A DNA stretch of 64,000 nt from Micromonospora globbae (GTDB taxonomy: Bacteria > Actinomycetota > Actinomycetes > Mycobacteriales > Micromonosporaceae), in contig NZ_RAQQ01000011.1 of assembly GCF_003610785.1 (NCBI RefSeq), positions 124,001-188,000 of the forward strand. The letters are read 5' to 3'. A program made the position numbers and the translations under genes. Numbering within the stretch: the stretch's first letter is position 1; each line of letters opens with the position of its first letter. Of this stretch, positions 33,403 to 43,034 are shown one piece after another. A model generated the notes under the pieces. The model saw only the letters and a list, made by a program, of their open reading frames with translations. It was not told the DNA's origin and ran no database searches.

Positions 33403-34244
33403 CGGGCGACGTCCTTCAGGTGCCTGTCGAGGAAGGCGATGACCGTGCGGGCGAGGGCGACCCGATGGTCGGACAGGGCGTGGTCGGTGGGGAAGACGTG
33501 GTGCTCGAGGCCGGGGACGGGGTGGGCGAGGTAGGCGTCGACCAGTGGTCCGTGGTGGATGCCGGCGGGGGTGACGGTGTCGCGGTCGGCGCCGATCAGC
33601 AGGACGGGGCGGGTGGCGAGCCGCGGCGCGAGCCGGGCGAGGCGCCACGCGTCGCCTGCCGCCTCCATCTCCGCGACCAGCGCCGGCGCGGTGGTGCCGC
33701 GCAGGGGCAGCAGTTCGCCCGCCCAGTCGTCGAGGTAGGCGGCGCGTACGGCCGGGTCGCTCCGGCAGGCGGCGGCGGCCGTGCCGAAGTCGAAGCCGAG
33801 CACCGAACCGACGGCGGTCACACCGGGATCGGCGGCGGCGGTCATCAGCGCGGCGAAGCCGCCCGCGCTGTGGCCGATGACGGCCAGCCGGCGCGGATCG
33901 AGGGCGTGGGCGGTGGTTGCCTGCGGTTCGCGCAGGCGGGCGACGACGCGAGCGGAGTCCTCCAGCATGTGCGCCCACGACCAGGAGCCGTCCATGCCCC
34001 AGGAGCCGCGGTAGTGGAACACCAGCGCCGCGTAGCCCGCTCGCCGCAACGCCTGCGCGAGGTCGAAGTTCCGCTCCGTGCCGGGGAAGCCGTGCAGCAG
34101 GACCACGACGGGGTGCGGGCCGGGACCCGGCGGCAGGTGCAGGACGCCCAGCAGCGTCGTACCCGCGCTGTCGAAGGTCACGGGCACTGTGCGGGCGGCG
34201 GGTTCCTGCGTGGGGACGGGGTCGGTGACGAGGGGGTCCGGCAC
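33399..34244 (-). CDS. Alpha/beta hydrolase
   Basis: A 281-residue hydrolase. GTG at 34244 follows AAGGAG. Oxyanion region VLLHGFPGTERN, nucleophile Ser in VIGHSAGGFAAL, acid in LIGADRDTVTP and catalytic His in FPTDHALSDHR. Dienelactone-hydrolase/peptidase S15-like arrangement; it has no signal peptide. It is the first gene of a two-gene operon with the MFS transporter. A perfect-armed TetR palindrome lies only 14 nt before its start. Confidence 0.92.
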   Translation of the reverse strand: MPDPLVTDPVPTQEPAARTVPVTFDSAGTTLLGVLHLPPGPGPHPVVVLLHGFPGTERNFDLAQALRRAGYAALVFHYRGSWGMDGSWSWAHMLEDSARVVARLREPQATTAHALDPRRLAVIGHSAGGFAALMTAAADPGVTAVGSVLGFDFGTAAAACRSDPAVRAAYLDDWAGELLPLRGTTAPALVAEMEAAGDAWRLARLAPRLATRPVLLIGADRDTVTPAGIHHGPLVDAYLAHPVPGLEHHVFPTDHALSDHRVALARTVIAFLDRHLKDVAR

Positions 34245-34257
34245 GGCGTACTCCTTA

Positions 34258-34316
34258 GATCGAACCGGTCGGTTCGATCAGGACGGTAGCAGGAGATCGA
34301 ACCGACTGGTACCATC
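34258..34316. promoter_or_regulatory. TetR operators in the hydrolase/tetR intergenic region
   Basis: Palindrome with perfect arms GATCGAACCG (34258-34267) and CGGTTCGATC (34270-34279) around GT. A second site begins with the same GATCGAACCG (34295-34304) and has a degenerate right half (TGGTACCATC). The second site overlaps TACCAT (34310-34315), the likely -10 of the leaderless tetR gene. Confidence 0.68.
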
Positions 34317-34321
34317 TATCC

Positions 34322-34942
34322 GTGCCCGTTCCCAGAGGCAGCAGCCTGGACCCCGACCGCACCCGTGCCGCGGTCCTTCGCACGGCGGAGGGCATCCTCT
34401 ACTCCCGCGGGCTCGACGGCGTGGGCATCGCGGAGCTGTGCGCCGAAGCAGGCATCTCCAAGGAGACGCTCTACCGCCACTTCGGGTCGAAGGACGGGCT
34501 CGTCCGCGCCGTCCTGGAAGCCCGCAGCGATCGCGTCACGCGCTGGCTGGCCCGGGCCGCCGCCGACGCGGGCGACGAGCCGGCGGCCCAGCTCGCCGCG
34601 GTCTTCGACGCCCTCGGCGGCTGGTTCAACGAGCCCGGATTCCGCGGCTGCGCGATCGTCAACGCCGCCACCCAGCACCACACCACGCCGGCCAGCACCA
34701 TCGCCACGCGCCATCTCGGCCGCCACCTGGAGCTGCTCACCACGATCGCCGCGCGAGCCGGGGCGGCGGATCCCGCCGCCCTGGGGCGGCAGCTCCTCCT
34801 GCTCCTGGAAGGCGCCATCGTGGTCGCTGACCACCACGACGGCCCGGGCGCGGCCGACGACGCCCGGGACGCGGCCCTCGCCCTCCTGGACCACGCGACC
34901 AGACGCCGCGACGGGCACTCGGGAGGCGGGCGGCGCGGGTGA
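34322..34942 (+). CDS. TetR-family regulator
   Basis: A 206-residue regulator. GTG at 34322, leaderless (TACCAT 6 nt upstream). HTH: AAVLRTAEGILYSRGLDGVGIAELCAEAGISKETLYRHFGSKDGLVRAVLEA in order. The ligand domain contains GGWFNEPGFRGCAIVNAATQHH, as in TetR_C group proteins controlling efflux or ester hydrolases. Divergent from the hydrolase/MFS operon with two palindromic sites in the shared region, so likely autorepression and control of the operon. Confidence 0.92.
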   Translation: MPVPRGSSLDPDRTRAAVLRTAEGILYSRGLDGVGIAELCAEAGISKETLYRHFGSKDGLVRAVLEARSDRVTRWLARAAADAGDEPAAQLAAVFDALGGWFNEPGFRGCAIVNAATQHHTTPASTIATRHLGRHLELLTTIAARAGAADPAALGRQLLLLLEGAIVVADHHDGPGAADDARDAALALLDHATRRRDGHSGGGRRG

Positions 34943-34951
34943 CGCGTGGCC

Positions 34952-37227
34952 CTACCGCAGGCCGTCGGGGTCGAACAGACCGCTGAGATCCCGTACGGCG
35001 GCCTGGTACTCGGGCTGGGTGTGGTACGGCCAGTGACGTTCGACCGGTGGTGGCACCGTGTCCGCCGGGTCGATGGTCACCGAACGGGGGTCGCGTAGCC
35101 GGACGTCGACCGCCTCGGCCGCTCCGTCGCCGCAGGATCGCACCCCGCGACGGCCGTCGAAGACCGGCCCGCCGATCGGATCGGTGTCCCGCCAGAGGTT
35201 GCGCCAGCGCCATTCGAGTCGTTCACCGAGGTCACACAGCGTGCGCTCGCCGAAGTATGCGGGGTAGAGGCGCGCGTAGATGCGGTGCAGGGGACAGCCG
35301 TAGGTCAGCATGGCGACGCGGGGCAGGACGGCCGGGGCCAACTGCAGGACGGTGGCCGCGGCCAGGACGGAGCCGTGGCTGTGTCCCGAGATGACCACCC
35401 GGCCGCGCGCGGCGAGCCCGGACACCCGCTTGACCAGTTCGGGTACGGCCCGGGCGGCGTAGCACGGGGGCGCGAACGGATGGACGGTGCGCGGCCAGAA
35501 GGTGCCCAGATCCCACAGGATCGCGACGAGCCGTCGCGTCTCGGCCGACCGGTAGGCGCGGAAGCCCAGGACCAGCAGCCCGATGACGAGCAGACTGATG
35601 ACCCAGATCCCGGCGTCGGTGACGTACGCGGCGAGCATGGCGGTCCCGTCGCGCTCCCCGCTGATCATGGCGGCGATCTGGGTGGGACCGATCCCGACGA
35701 GGTCGAGCACCACGGAGGCCAGGCCGAGCGAGGAGATCACGAAGAACGCCACCAGCATGGGACCGAGTTCTTCGGCCACGTGGGACCGGGCGATGGTGTC
35801 GCGGACCGCCTCGAGTCGTGGCGCCGCCGAGGCGGGGGCGTCGGGATAGTCCTGCTCGACGACGCGCTCCGCACGGGCCCGTCGCCGTCGTCGGCTGGTG
35901 AGCAGCGAGAGGGCGGCGAAGAGGGTGACGATCAGCAGGGCGGTGAGCCCGGCGAGGGCGGCCCACCAGTACGCCACGGGCGGCTCCAACGGCCCGAGGG
36001 CCGGCGGGTTCGGCCGGATCGGGTCGGGGATGTTGCCGCGGTCGAGGTGGTCGGCGACGCGGAACACGAGGGTGGCCGTGAACGCGGAGGCGACGATCAC
36101 GGACAACGCCGCCACCAGGGGCGTGCCGAGCCCGCGCAGGAACGGACGTGCCCGGGGCGGGTGCCGCCGCTGCCGCGCGACCGTGACCGCGGCGATCATC
36201 ACGAGCAGGACGCCCTGCACCGCCACCACACCGGCGACGCTGCCCTCGTATCCCGGCATCTGGCCGACGACGACCGGCACCTCGCGGGTCGACGCCGCGT
36301 AACCCAGGCTCAGGGCGGTCACACCGGCGACGACCATCCACAGCAGGCGCAGGAAGCGCCGCGACTGGCCGTGCCCCGCCGGCACGGGCAGGAAGAGCAG
36401 GACCACGCAGAACAGCACCAGGCCCGCGGCGGCGTCCAGCAGGAGCGCGCCCACGAGGTTCCGCCCGTCGCCGGAGACGCCGATCAGCAGGCTGACGTCG
36501 ACCATGCCGGCGCCGAGCCCGACGTGGATGTGCCGCAGCCACGAGGTGAGCCGCTCGTCGTCCCAGAACCCCGGCGTGCTGAGGCTCCCGGTCATCTCCG
36601 CCCGCGGCGGTCGCGGCGGCGACGGGCGGAAGCCCTCGAAGGCGCGCGCCGACCGGGCGCCGATCGCCCAGAACAGGCGCAACGCGACGAGCGGGAGCAG
36701 CGCCAACACCGCCAACCGGGTGCCCATCGGCAGCGCCACGAGCCAGGAGAGGTAGGGGCGGTCGGCGCGGCACGCGGCGTACGGCACGCACTGCCAGCCC
36801 ACCAGGTTCATGGTGACACCGACGATCGCGAGCGTGAACGCCACGGTGAGGGAGCCGGCGAGCAGGCGACACAACCCGCCGAGCAGACCGAACCGGTCGG
36901 ACGAGGTGGGGCGCAACCAGATCGCGAGGTTGCCCAGCATGAACGGCAGCAGCAACAGCATCGAGGCCGTGCGCACCGCCGCGCCGGCGGTCAACGCCCC
37001 CCAGCGGTAGGCCTCGACCACCACCCCCGCGGTCGCCCCACCGGCCTCACCGTCCCCGGCCGGACCCGGAAGAACCCGGCATGCCGGTCACCGGCGACGC
37101 GCACGGTGATGGGGTGGTCGAGGATCGTCTCCGCCGGCGCGCCCGACACGCCGTGCACCCGCAACTCGACCGTGTCGCCGTCACCCGCTGCTGCCACGTC
37201 GACAGGGTCACAAACGACCTCCGTCAC
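34952..37227 (-). pseudogene. Large integral membrane protein with lipase-like domain, frameshifted
   Basis: About 760 residues when repaired. The N-terminus, in one frame from GTG 37227 (start uncertain), is VELRVHGVSGAPAETILDHP and VAGDRHAGFFRVRPG. At the CCCC run 37054-37057 one base is missing, and the rest reads DGEAGGATAGVVVEAYRWGA, about ten membrane helices, then an alpha/beta-hydrolase-like C-terminus with the nucleophile motif VVISGHSHGSVLAA. LRVHGVSG at the start is the known N-terminal mark of this actinobacterial family. As written, the downstream frame runs 690 codons (34952-37024). The frameshift may be a sequence error. Confidence 0.78.
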
Positions 37228-37294
37228 CCGCTGCCGAACCGTCGAACTGCCCCGACCGGAGATCGGGCGTCGAGAGGTGGGGCGCGCTCGCCAG

Positions 37295-39400
37295 CTAGGG
37301 CCGCCGTCCGCCGCGCCGGTCCTGGTCGCGCCGGTTGGCCTCGGCGAGGAAGGCGTTGTAGCGGGCCAGCTCGTCGTCCTCGCCGCGGGCCTCCGCGCGG
37401 TCGGCGGCCCGGTCGAGGCGGGCCTGTTCGCGCTGGTCGTCCCGGATCCACTGGCGGACGAGGAGCCCCATCACGAAGGCGCCGGGGATCTCGCCGAACG
37501 CCCAGGCGATGCCGGCGCCCAGCTTCTGGTCCTCCAGCAGGGATGACGCCCAGGCGGGGTGGACCGAGACGTACCACTCGGGAGCGAGGAGGCTGGTGGT
37601 CTGCATGAGCGCGAGCCCGAAGAACCCGTGCGCCATCATCGCGACCAGGTGGACGAGCACCAGGATGGGGTGGGGGACTCGACGCCGGCCCGGATCGACG
37701 CCCACGAGCACCCAGAACAGCAGGTAACCGGAGGCGACGAAGTGGGCGACCATGGCGAGGTGGCCGAGGTGGGAGCGCATCAGCGTGCCGAGCAGGTCGC
37801 TGAAGTACAGGCCGAAGAGGCTCCCGCTGTAGATGGCGAGCGCGACGAGCGGGTGGGTCAGCACCCTGGCGGGTCGGCTGTGCAGGGCGCGTAGCAGCCA
37901 CTCCCGGGCACCGCGGACCTGCGGGTCGGTGGGCCGGCGCAGCGCGCGGAGGGCGAGGGTCACCGGGGCGCCCCCGACGAGCAGGATGGGCACCAACATC
38001 GACAGCATCATGTGCTGGGCCATGTGGGCGCTGAACAGGACGTACGCGTAACGGGCGACGCCCAGGTTGGTGCACGCGGCGAACAGGAGCAGGCCGGCGA
38101 GCCAGCTGGCGGTCCGGGGCACCGGCCAGCGGTGCCCGGCGCGGCGTAGACGCCGCACGCCGGCCAGATAGGCGTACGCCCCGACGGCGGCCACGGTCAG
38201 GAAGAACAGGTCGGGCAGGGGCTGGCCGAGCAGGTTGCCCGGTGTGGGAGCGGCCGGCATGGGGAAGCCGAGCAACTCGGTGACCGGGTCGGCGTCCACC
38301 GGGTCGGTCACCGCCGGCGTGGGACTGCGCGACAGCGCCACGGCCAGGCCGAACGTCGCCGCGAACACCACCACCTCGCCGGCCGCCAGCCGCGTGAACG
38401 CAGCCCGTTGCCCGGCGCGCATCGCCGGCAGGGTCCGTGACCGGTGCGCCGCGCCGACGACGCCCAGGACGACCAGCGCGACGAGCTTGCCGCAGACCAG
38501 CCACCCGTACCGGGACTGCCAGAGCTGCGCGACCGAGCCGAGGCGGACGGCCGCGTTGGCGAGGCCGCTGACGGCGACGGCGAGGAAGCACCACAGGGCG
38601 ACGCGGCTGTAGCGGGCGGCCGCGTCGGCGATCTGCCGGCTGCGACGGATCACCAGTAGCGCGGCGAGGCCACCGACCCACACGGCGGCGGCCAGTACGT
38701 GCAGCACGAGACTGCTCACCGCCGTCTGGTGGTTGCCGGCCCCGGCGGCGTGCCCGGTGAACGCCGGCGGCGTCACCGCGACCAGCGCGAGCACCGCCGC
38801 CGCGGCGGCGAGTCCGCGGGACACGCCGACCCGGGCCAACACCGCCGCGGTCAGGGCCAGCGTGGCCTGCAGCAGCAGGGCCCGCCCCTGGGTGATCGAC
38901 GACGCGAAGCTCACGACAGCCGCGGTGTTGAGCCGCTGCGGCGGGACGCCGAGGAGGTCCGAGACCGTGAGCACGATCGACGCCAGCGCGGCGGCCGCCC
39001 AGCATGCGGACAGGAGGCCGGCGCGCCGCAGCAGCAGCCAACCGTGCGGGGAGACGCTCGGTCCGTCGCCGGGTAGCAGGAAGGCCGCCGTGACCAGCAT
39101 CCCGACGGTCAGGATGGCGAGTGCGTCGCTCAGCAGGCGGGTCACCGGCAGGGCCCAGGTCGTGACGGGGCCGGGATCCGGGAGGCCGGGGATCGCGACC
39201 GCGAGCGCGCCGCCGGCCCGCAGGCCGACCAGGAGCGCGGCCGCGGCCGCCGCCACGACCAGGACTGGCACGACGACGGCGCCCGTTCCGCCGTGGGAAC
39301 GGTTGCCGCTTCCCCGGTCGCTCCGGAGGTGGCCGGCGGCCGTCGCCGCGGCGGGGGAGAGGCCGGAGCCCTGCGCCTGGGGCGAACGCGTTTCTGGCAT
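37295..39400 (-). CDS. CopD/CtaG fusion: copper transport and cytochrome oxidase assembly
   Basis: A 701-residue polytopic membrane protein. ATG at 39400 follows AAGG at about 9 nt. The N-terminal half is CopD-like (GHAAGAGNHQTAVSSLVLHVLAAAVWVGGLAALL, with several His). The C-terminal half is CtaG/Caa3_CtaG: FSAHMAQHMMLSMLVPILLVGGAPVTLALR, HLAMVAHFVASGYLLFWVLVG, LVHLVAMMAHGFFGLALM and DQKLGAGIAWAFGEIP. It probably moves Cu across the membrane and delivers it to the cytochrome oxidase. Last gene of the copper operon, 56 nt after CopC. Confidence 0.93.
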   Translation of the reverse strand: MPETRSPQAQGSGLSPAAATAAGHLRSDRGSGNRSHGGTGAVVVPVLVVAAAAAALLVGLRAGGALAVAIPGLPDPGPVTTWALPVTRLLSDALAILTVGMLVTAAFLLPGDGPSVSPHGWLLLRRAGLLSACWAAAALASIVLTVSDLLGVPPQRLNTAAVVSFASSITQGRALLLQATLALTAAVLARVGVSRGLAAAAAVLALVAVTPPAFTGHAAGAGNHQTAVSSLVLHVLAAAVWVGGLAALLVIRRSRQIADAAARYSRVALWCFLAVAVSGLANAAVRLGSVAQLWQSRYGWLVCGKLVALVVLGVVGAAHRSRTLPAMRAGQRAAFTRLAAGEVVVFAATFGLAVALSRSPTPAVTDPVDADPVTELLGFPMPAAPTPGNLLGQPLPDLFFLTVAAVGAYAYLAGVRRLRRAGHRWPVPRTASWLAGLLLFAACTNLGVARYAYVLFSAHMAQHMMLSMLVPILLVGGAPVTLALRALRRPTDPQVRGAREWLLRALHSRPARVLTHPLVALAIYSGSLFGLYFSDLLGTLMRSHLGHLAMVAHFVASGYLLFWVLVGVDPGRRRVPHPILVLVHLVAMMAHGFFGLALMQTTSLLAPEWYVSVHPAWASSLLEDQKLGAGIAWAFGEIPGAFVMGLLVRQWIRDDQREQARLDRAADRAEARGEDDELARYNAFLAEANRRDQDRRGGRRP

Positions 39401-39456
39401 GCGGGTGACCTTGGCTGGTTGGGGCGGCGAGGCGTGCTCGGCGCCGTGGAGCGGGT

Positions 39457-40074
39457 TCAGGCGGTGGTGCCGCGCCGGCGCCGCCGCGACAGGAGCACGC
39501 CGGCCGCGGCGGCGAGGACGACGAGGCCGCCGACCGCCAGCGGCCACGGACCGCGACCTTCCGAGCGGGACGACGAGGCGGCCGGGCTGGCCGGCGCATC
39601 CGGGGCCGCGCCCCCCGAGGTGGCGACTCCCGACGCGGGCGCATCCGGGGCGGCGACGCCCGACGCGGCCGGGGCGGCGCCGGCGGCCGGCTCGTCGACC
39701 GTGAAGGAGTAGGAGCCCTGCACCGGGTGCCCGTCGGCGGACACGATCCGGTACGCGACGGTGTAGCTGCCGGCGGCGAGGGGCTCGTCCACGGTGACGG
39801 TGCCGGTGGCCCCGGTGACGGTGGGTTCGCTCGTGCGTACCTTCCGCTTGCTGGCGTCACTGAGGACGATGGTGGTGAACGCGGGGTCCAGCCTCTGCGC
39901 GAACTCCAGGATGATGTGCGCCGGCGGGGCGGAGAGACGCGCCTCCGGGGCGGGGGTCGCCGCGCGCAGGGTGTTGTGAGCGGCGGCGGGCGAGGCCGGT
40001 GCCAGCAGCACCGTCATGGCCGCCAGCGCGGCGACGAGAGCGCTGCTGGCCAGGCGGCGGATCCGAGTAGACAT
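39457..40074 (-). CDS. copC: CopC-domain copper-binding protein with C-terminal anchor
   Basis: A 205-residue exported protein. Signal peptide SALVAALAAMTVLLAPASPAAA, then mature AHNTLRAATPAPEARLSAPPA with the N-terminal Cu(II)-binding His, and VSADGHPVQGSYSFTV with a second His, the CopC beta-barrel pattern. An Ala/Pro linker precedes a C-terminal helix (LAVGGLVVLAAAAGVLLS) with RRRRR tail, typical of actinobacterial CopC fused to a membrane anchor. It lies between the DyP peroxidase and CopD-CtaG genes in a single operon. Confidence 0.92.
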   Translation of the reverse strand: MSTRIRRLASSALVAALAAMTVLLAPASPAAAHNTLRAATPAPEARLSAPPAHIILEFAQRLDPAFTTIVLSDASKRKVRTSEPTVTGATGTVTVDEPLAAGSYTVAYRIVSADGHPVQGSYSFTVDEPAAGAAPAASGVAAPDAPASGVATSGGAAPDAPASPAASSSRSEGRGPWPLAVGGLVVLAAAAGVLLSRRRRRGTTA

Positions 40075-40105
40075 GTCTGACGGCTTCTCTCCGGGTCGGT
40101 CGTGG

Positions 40106-41323
40106 TCAGTCGAGCAGTTGCTGGCCGATCCAGCCGCCCTCCGCGCATCCGGGCGGGATGGCGAAGACGGCGGAGCCGATCGGCGTCGTCCACTCGTTGA
40201 GCAGATCCCGCTCGGCCAGCCGTTGCTGGATGGGCAGGAACTGGCGGGTGATGTCGGCCTGGTACGAGGCGAAGATCAGGCCGCTGTCGGCGTGCCCGTC
40301 GGGGTTCGGCGCGCCGTCGTAGTTGTACGGGCGCCGCAGGATCTTCAGCCGGTCGTCGCTGACGTGCGAGCGGGTGACGTGGGAGAAGTCGGGCATGACG
40401 GCGAGTCCGTCGGGCCCGGTGGCGGCGAAGTCGGGTTCGTCGTGCTCGTCCTCCCCGGTGAGCGGCGCGCCGGTGTCGAGGCGCCGGCCGACGGCGAGTT
40501 CCCGGTCGGTGCGGCCGAGCAGGTCCCAGGTCTCCAGGTTCATGCTGATCCGGCGGACGACCAGGGTGGTGCCGTCACGCAGCCAGACCGGCCCGTCGGG
40601 CACCCACACCGCGGCGTCCAGCGCGGCGCCGGGTCTCGGGTTGGCCGTGCCGTCGATCTGCCCGAACAGGTTCCGTTGGGTGCGGCCGGGCTCGGCGCCG
40701 GCGGCGCGACGGAAGCCCTGTTGCACCCAGGCGACGGTGGCGAACGGCCGGCTGTCCTTGACCAGGACCCGTTGGGTGTGGGCGACCGTGAGCGGGTCGT
40801 CGGCGCAGATCTGCAACAGCAGGTCCCCGCCCGACCAGCGGCGCTGAAGCCGGTCGATGCGGAACGCCGGCAGGTCGACCACCGACGGTGGCCGCTGCGC
40901 GTGGAGGCCGGCGGCGGTGTAGAAGCCGGGGCCGAAGCCGAAGGTGACCGTGAGCCGGGCCGGGAGGAGCCCTAGTTCGGGTTCGGTGTCGGCCAGGGCG
41001 GGCCGGCCCTGCGTCAGGCGGGCGGCGTCGTCGGAGAGCAGGCGCAACATCCGGCCGAGCGCGGCCCGGTCGGTGCCGGGCCTGAGGGTGAACGCGACGA
41101 ACGCCGCGTGTGCCTGCGGCTCGGTGGCCACTCCGGCCTGCCGGGGGCCGTGGAACGGCTCGACGGCGGTGCCCACCTCCGCGACCGGGACCGGGCTGGC
41201 CGTTCGTACCCACGGGGGATCGGCGACGGCGACGCCGCCGGCCAGCGCGCCCCCGGCGGCCAGGGCCCCACCGGTGAGCAGGCCACGCCTGCTCACCCGC
41301 CGCGCGGTCGGCGAGTCGCTCAT
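40106..41323 (-). CDS. DyP-type haem peroxidase, Tat-exported (EfeB-like)
   Basis: A 405-residue haem peroxidase. ATG at 41323 overlaps the PCuAC stop (ATGA). Tat signal RRVSRRGLLTGGALAAGG. DyP motifs: GQIDGTANP (GxxDG with catalytic Asp), HVTRSHVSD with the proximal His, and ILRRPYNYDG plus GLIFASYQADITRQFLPIQ. The length and Tat signal match EfeB/deferrochelatase-type DyPs. Its placement with PCuAC, CopC and CopD-CtaG is common in actinomycetes and links it to copper handling or envelope oxidative stress. Confidence 0.93.
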   Translation of the reverse strand: MSDSPTARRVSRRGLLTGGALAAGGALAGGVAVADPPWVRTASPVPVAEVGTAVEPFHGPRQAGVATEPQAHAAFVAFTLRPGTDRAALGRMLRLLSDDAARLTQGRPALADTEPELGLLPARLTVTFGFGPGFYTAAGLHAQRPPSVVDLPAFRIDRLQRRWSGGDLLLQICADDPLTVAHTQRVLVKDSRPFATVAWVQQGFRRAAGAEPGRTQRNLFGQIDGTANPRPGAALDAAVWVPDGPVWLRDGTTLVVRRISMNLETWDLLGRTDRELAVGRRLDTGAPLTGEDEHDEPDFAATGPDGLAVMPDFSHVTRSHVSDDRLKILRRPYNYDGAPNPDGHADSGLIFASYQADITRQFLPIQQRLAERDLLNEWTTPIGSAVFAIPPGCAEGGWIGQQLLD

Positions 41324-41916
41324 GCCGCGGGGCTCGCGCTCGTTCCGGGGGTGGCGCTCATCCCCGGCGTGTCGCCGTGCCCGGGTGCGTAGCTCTCCTG
41401 CGCGCCGGTGAAGGGCTTGGCCACGGCGCGGAACGTCTGTGTACGGCCGTCGGCGAACGTGAGCGTGACGGTGAGTTCGTCGCCAGCCTTCACCGGTCGC
41501 GTGAGGTCCATGAGCATCAGGTGGTCGCCGCCGGGCTGCAGCACCGTGCTGCTGTGCGCCCTGACGAGGATGCCGCCCTGCTTGGGCTGCATGACCGTCG
41601 TCCCGTCCTTCATGGTCATCTCGTGCAGCTCCATCGGCGACACGTCGGTGGCCGCCGCGGTGATCGTCACGTCGGCGTCACCGTCGTTCACGAGCGTGCC
41701 GAACGCCGCCGTCATGCCCTCGTCGGCGGCCTTCACCCACGGATCGCGGATGCCGAGCACACCCGCGTCCGCGTCCCCCGACGCCGAAGCGCTCGGTTCG
41801 GGAGCGGAGGACCCGCCCGACTGGCCGCAGCCGACGGCGCCGGCCGCGAGCAGTGCCGTGGCGGCGGCGAGCAGGAAGGCCGGGCGACGGCGCGCGGCGA
41901 CGCTGGTACGGGGCAT
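41320..41916 (-). CDS. PCuAC-type periplasmic copper chaperone lipoprotein
   Basis: A 198-residue lipoprotein. ATG at 41916 follows GAAGGGA. Lipobox AGAVGC after a hydrophobic leader. The PCuAC domain has the copper ligands in MELHEMTMKDGTTVMQP, and PGGDHLMLMDLTRPVKAGD, the H-x-x-M ... H-x-M pattern of Cu(I) chaperones that load CuA or Sco proteins. The C-terminus (SYAPGHGDTPGMSATPGTSAS) adds extra His/Met. First gene of the copper operon. Confidence 0.93.
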   Translation of the reverse strand: MPRTSVAARRRPAFLLAAATALLAAGAVGCGQSGGSSAPEPSASASGDADAGVLGIRDPWVKAADEGMTAAFGTLVNDGDADVTITAAATDVSPMELHEMTMKDGTTVMQPKQGGILVRAHSSTVLQPGGDHLMLMDLTRPVKAGDELTVTLTFADGRTQTFRAVAKPFTGAQESYAPGHGDTPGMSATPGTSASPAA

Positions 41917-42389
41917 GGCGGTCCCTTCGCTGATGGTCTGTCGCTGGTTGGTCGAGCGGGACAAAAGGAAAGTTCCTGGATATAAGTGATTGATCTCACC
42001 CAGCCCCGGTCCGCTCTGGGCCGCAGGCAGCCCGGGCGGCCCGCGGCGGGAGCCGGGAGAGGCGGCCGCAGGCCATCGGAATCCGTGCCTCAGCACGCCC
42101 GGGGTCGGTCACGGCGTGCGGCCGCACCCCACGTACCGGTAGTCGGCCCACAGGGCCTCCGGGTTCCCGACGAATCGCGTCTTCGCGCAGGTCAGGCGAT
42201 GCGCTGGCGGTCGCGTCGGGTACGTGTCGGCAGGCGTGGGAGCCGCGGGCCGCGGCTTCTCCGTGGCGTGTGGACACGAACTGGGGGCCGGCGGTGACGC
42301 CGTGTTCCGTGAGGGCCGGACGAGTGGTTCGTGTCACATCCGGGTCGCCGCGGTGAACCTGCCCGGACGGGGCCGCTACCCAGGTGGGA
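41917..42389. other. Divergent intergenic region between copper and sigma-factor operons
   Basis: About 470 nt with no supported gene; its open frames lack codon bias. It should carry the copper operon promoter (AT-rich near 41960-41990) and the sigma operon promoter. TGTCACA (42332-42338) and GTGAAC (42352-42357) resemble ECF -35 elements, but a matching -10 is not convincing. Confidence 0.4.
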
Positions 42390-43034
42390 ATGGGCGCGAC
42401 GGTCGAGGGAGAGCAGGATGCCGACCGGCGGCTGCTGTGTCTGGTGGCCGCCGGCGACGAGTCTGCCCTCGAAGAGCTGTACGTCCGGCACGGGCCGGCG
42501 TTGCTGGCCTACGCCGAGGGATTGCTCGCCGACCGTCAGCTCGCCGAGGAGACGGTTCAGGACACGCTGCTGGCGGTCTGGCGAGGGGCCGGCTCCTTCC
42601 AGGACCGCTCCACGGTCCGGACCTGGCTGTTCGGCATCTGCCGCAGACAGGCGTCGCGTCGCGGGGGCGCCCGTCGCGGGACCGTGCACGTCCCGATCGA
42701 CGCCGCCGTCGGCGTGGCCACCGACGAGCCGGGCCCGGAGGCGGTCACGCTCGCCCGGGCGGACGCGCGGGCGGTCGCGGCCGCGATGGTCGAACTGCCC
42801 TCGATCCACCGGGAGGTGTTGGACCTCGCCTTCGGCGCCGGGCTCACCCGCGACGAGATCGCCGCCGTACTCGACGTGCCGGTCGGCACGGTCAAGAGCC
42901 GCCTGTTCCACGCCCGGGTGGTCCTCGCTCGGGCGCTGGCGGACGGGCCGGCGGACGGGCAGGGAGACGGCGACGAGACACCCGGCCGGGCAGCGGCGAC
43001 GAGACAGCCGACGCGACAGGGGGGACGGCGATGA
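42390..43034 (+). CDS. ECF-type RNA polymerase sigma factor
   Basis: A 214-residue sigma-70 group 4 factor (start uncertain between ATG 42390 and GTG 42384). Region 2: LEELYVRHGPALLAYAEGLLADRQLAEETVQDTLLAVWRGAGSFQDRSTVRTWLFGICRR in order. Region 4: LPSIHREVLDLAFGAGLTRDEIAAVLDVPVGTVKSRLFHAR. The last 40 residues are low-complexity Gly/Asp/Thr. Its stop overlaps the anti-sigma start (ATGA). The five overlapping genes suggest the sigma factor drives an ABC-2 transport operon. Confidence 0.92.
   Translation: MGATVEGEQDADRRLLCLVAAGDESALEELYVRHGPALLAYAEGLLADRQLAEETVQDTLLAVWRGAGSFQDRSTVRTWLFGICRRQASRRGGARRGTVHVPIDAAVGVATDEPGPEAVTLARADARAVAAAMVELPSIHREVLDLAFGAGLTRDEIAAVLDVPVGTVKSRLFHARVVLARALADGPADGQGDGDETPGRAAATRQPTRQGGRR

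Noticed and set aside
32215-33978. MFS transporter starting near 33978
   Set aside because: The upstream extension is an Arg/Pro-rich shadow of the hydrolase gene; GTG 33402 overlaps the hydrolase stop and begins the first helix region.
42332-42357. ECF autoregulatory promoter (TGTCACA or GTGAAC as -35)
   Set aside because: No matching -10 at a proper distance could be identified, so it is mentioned only as a possibility.
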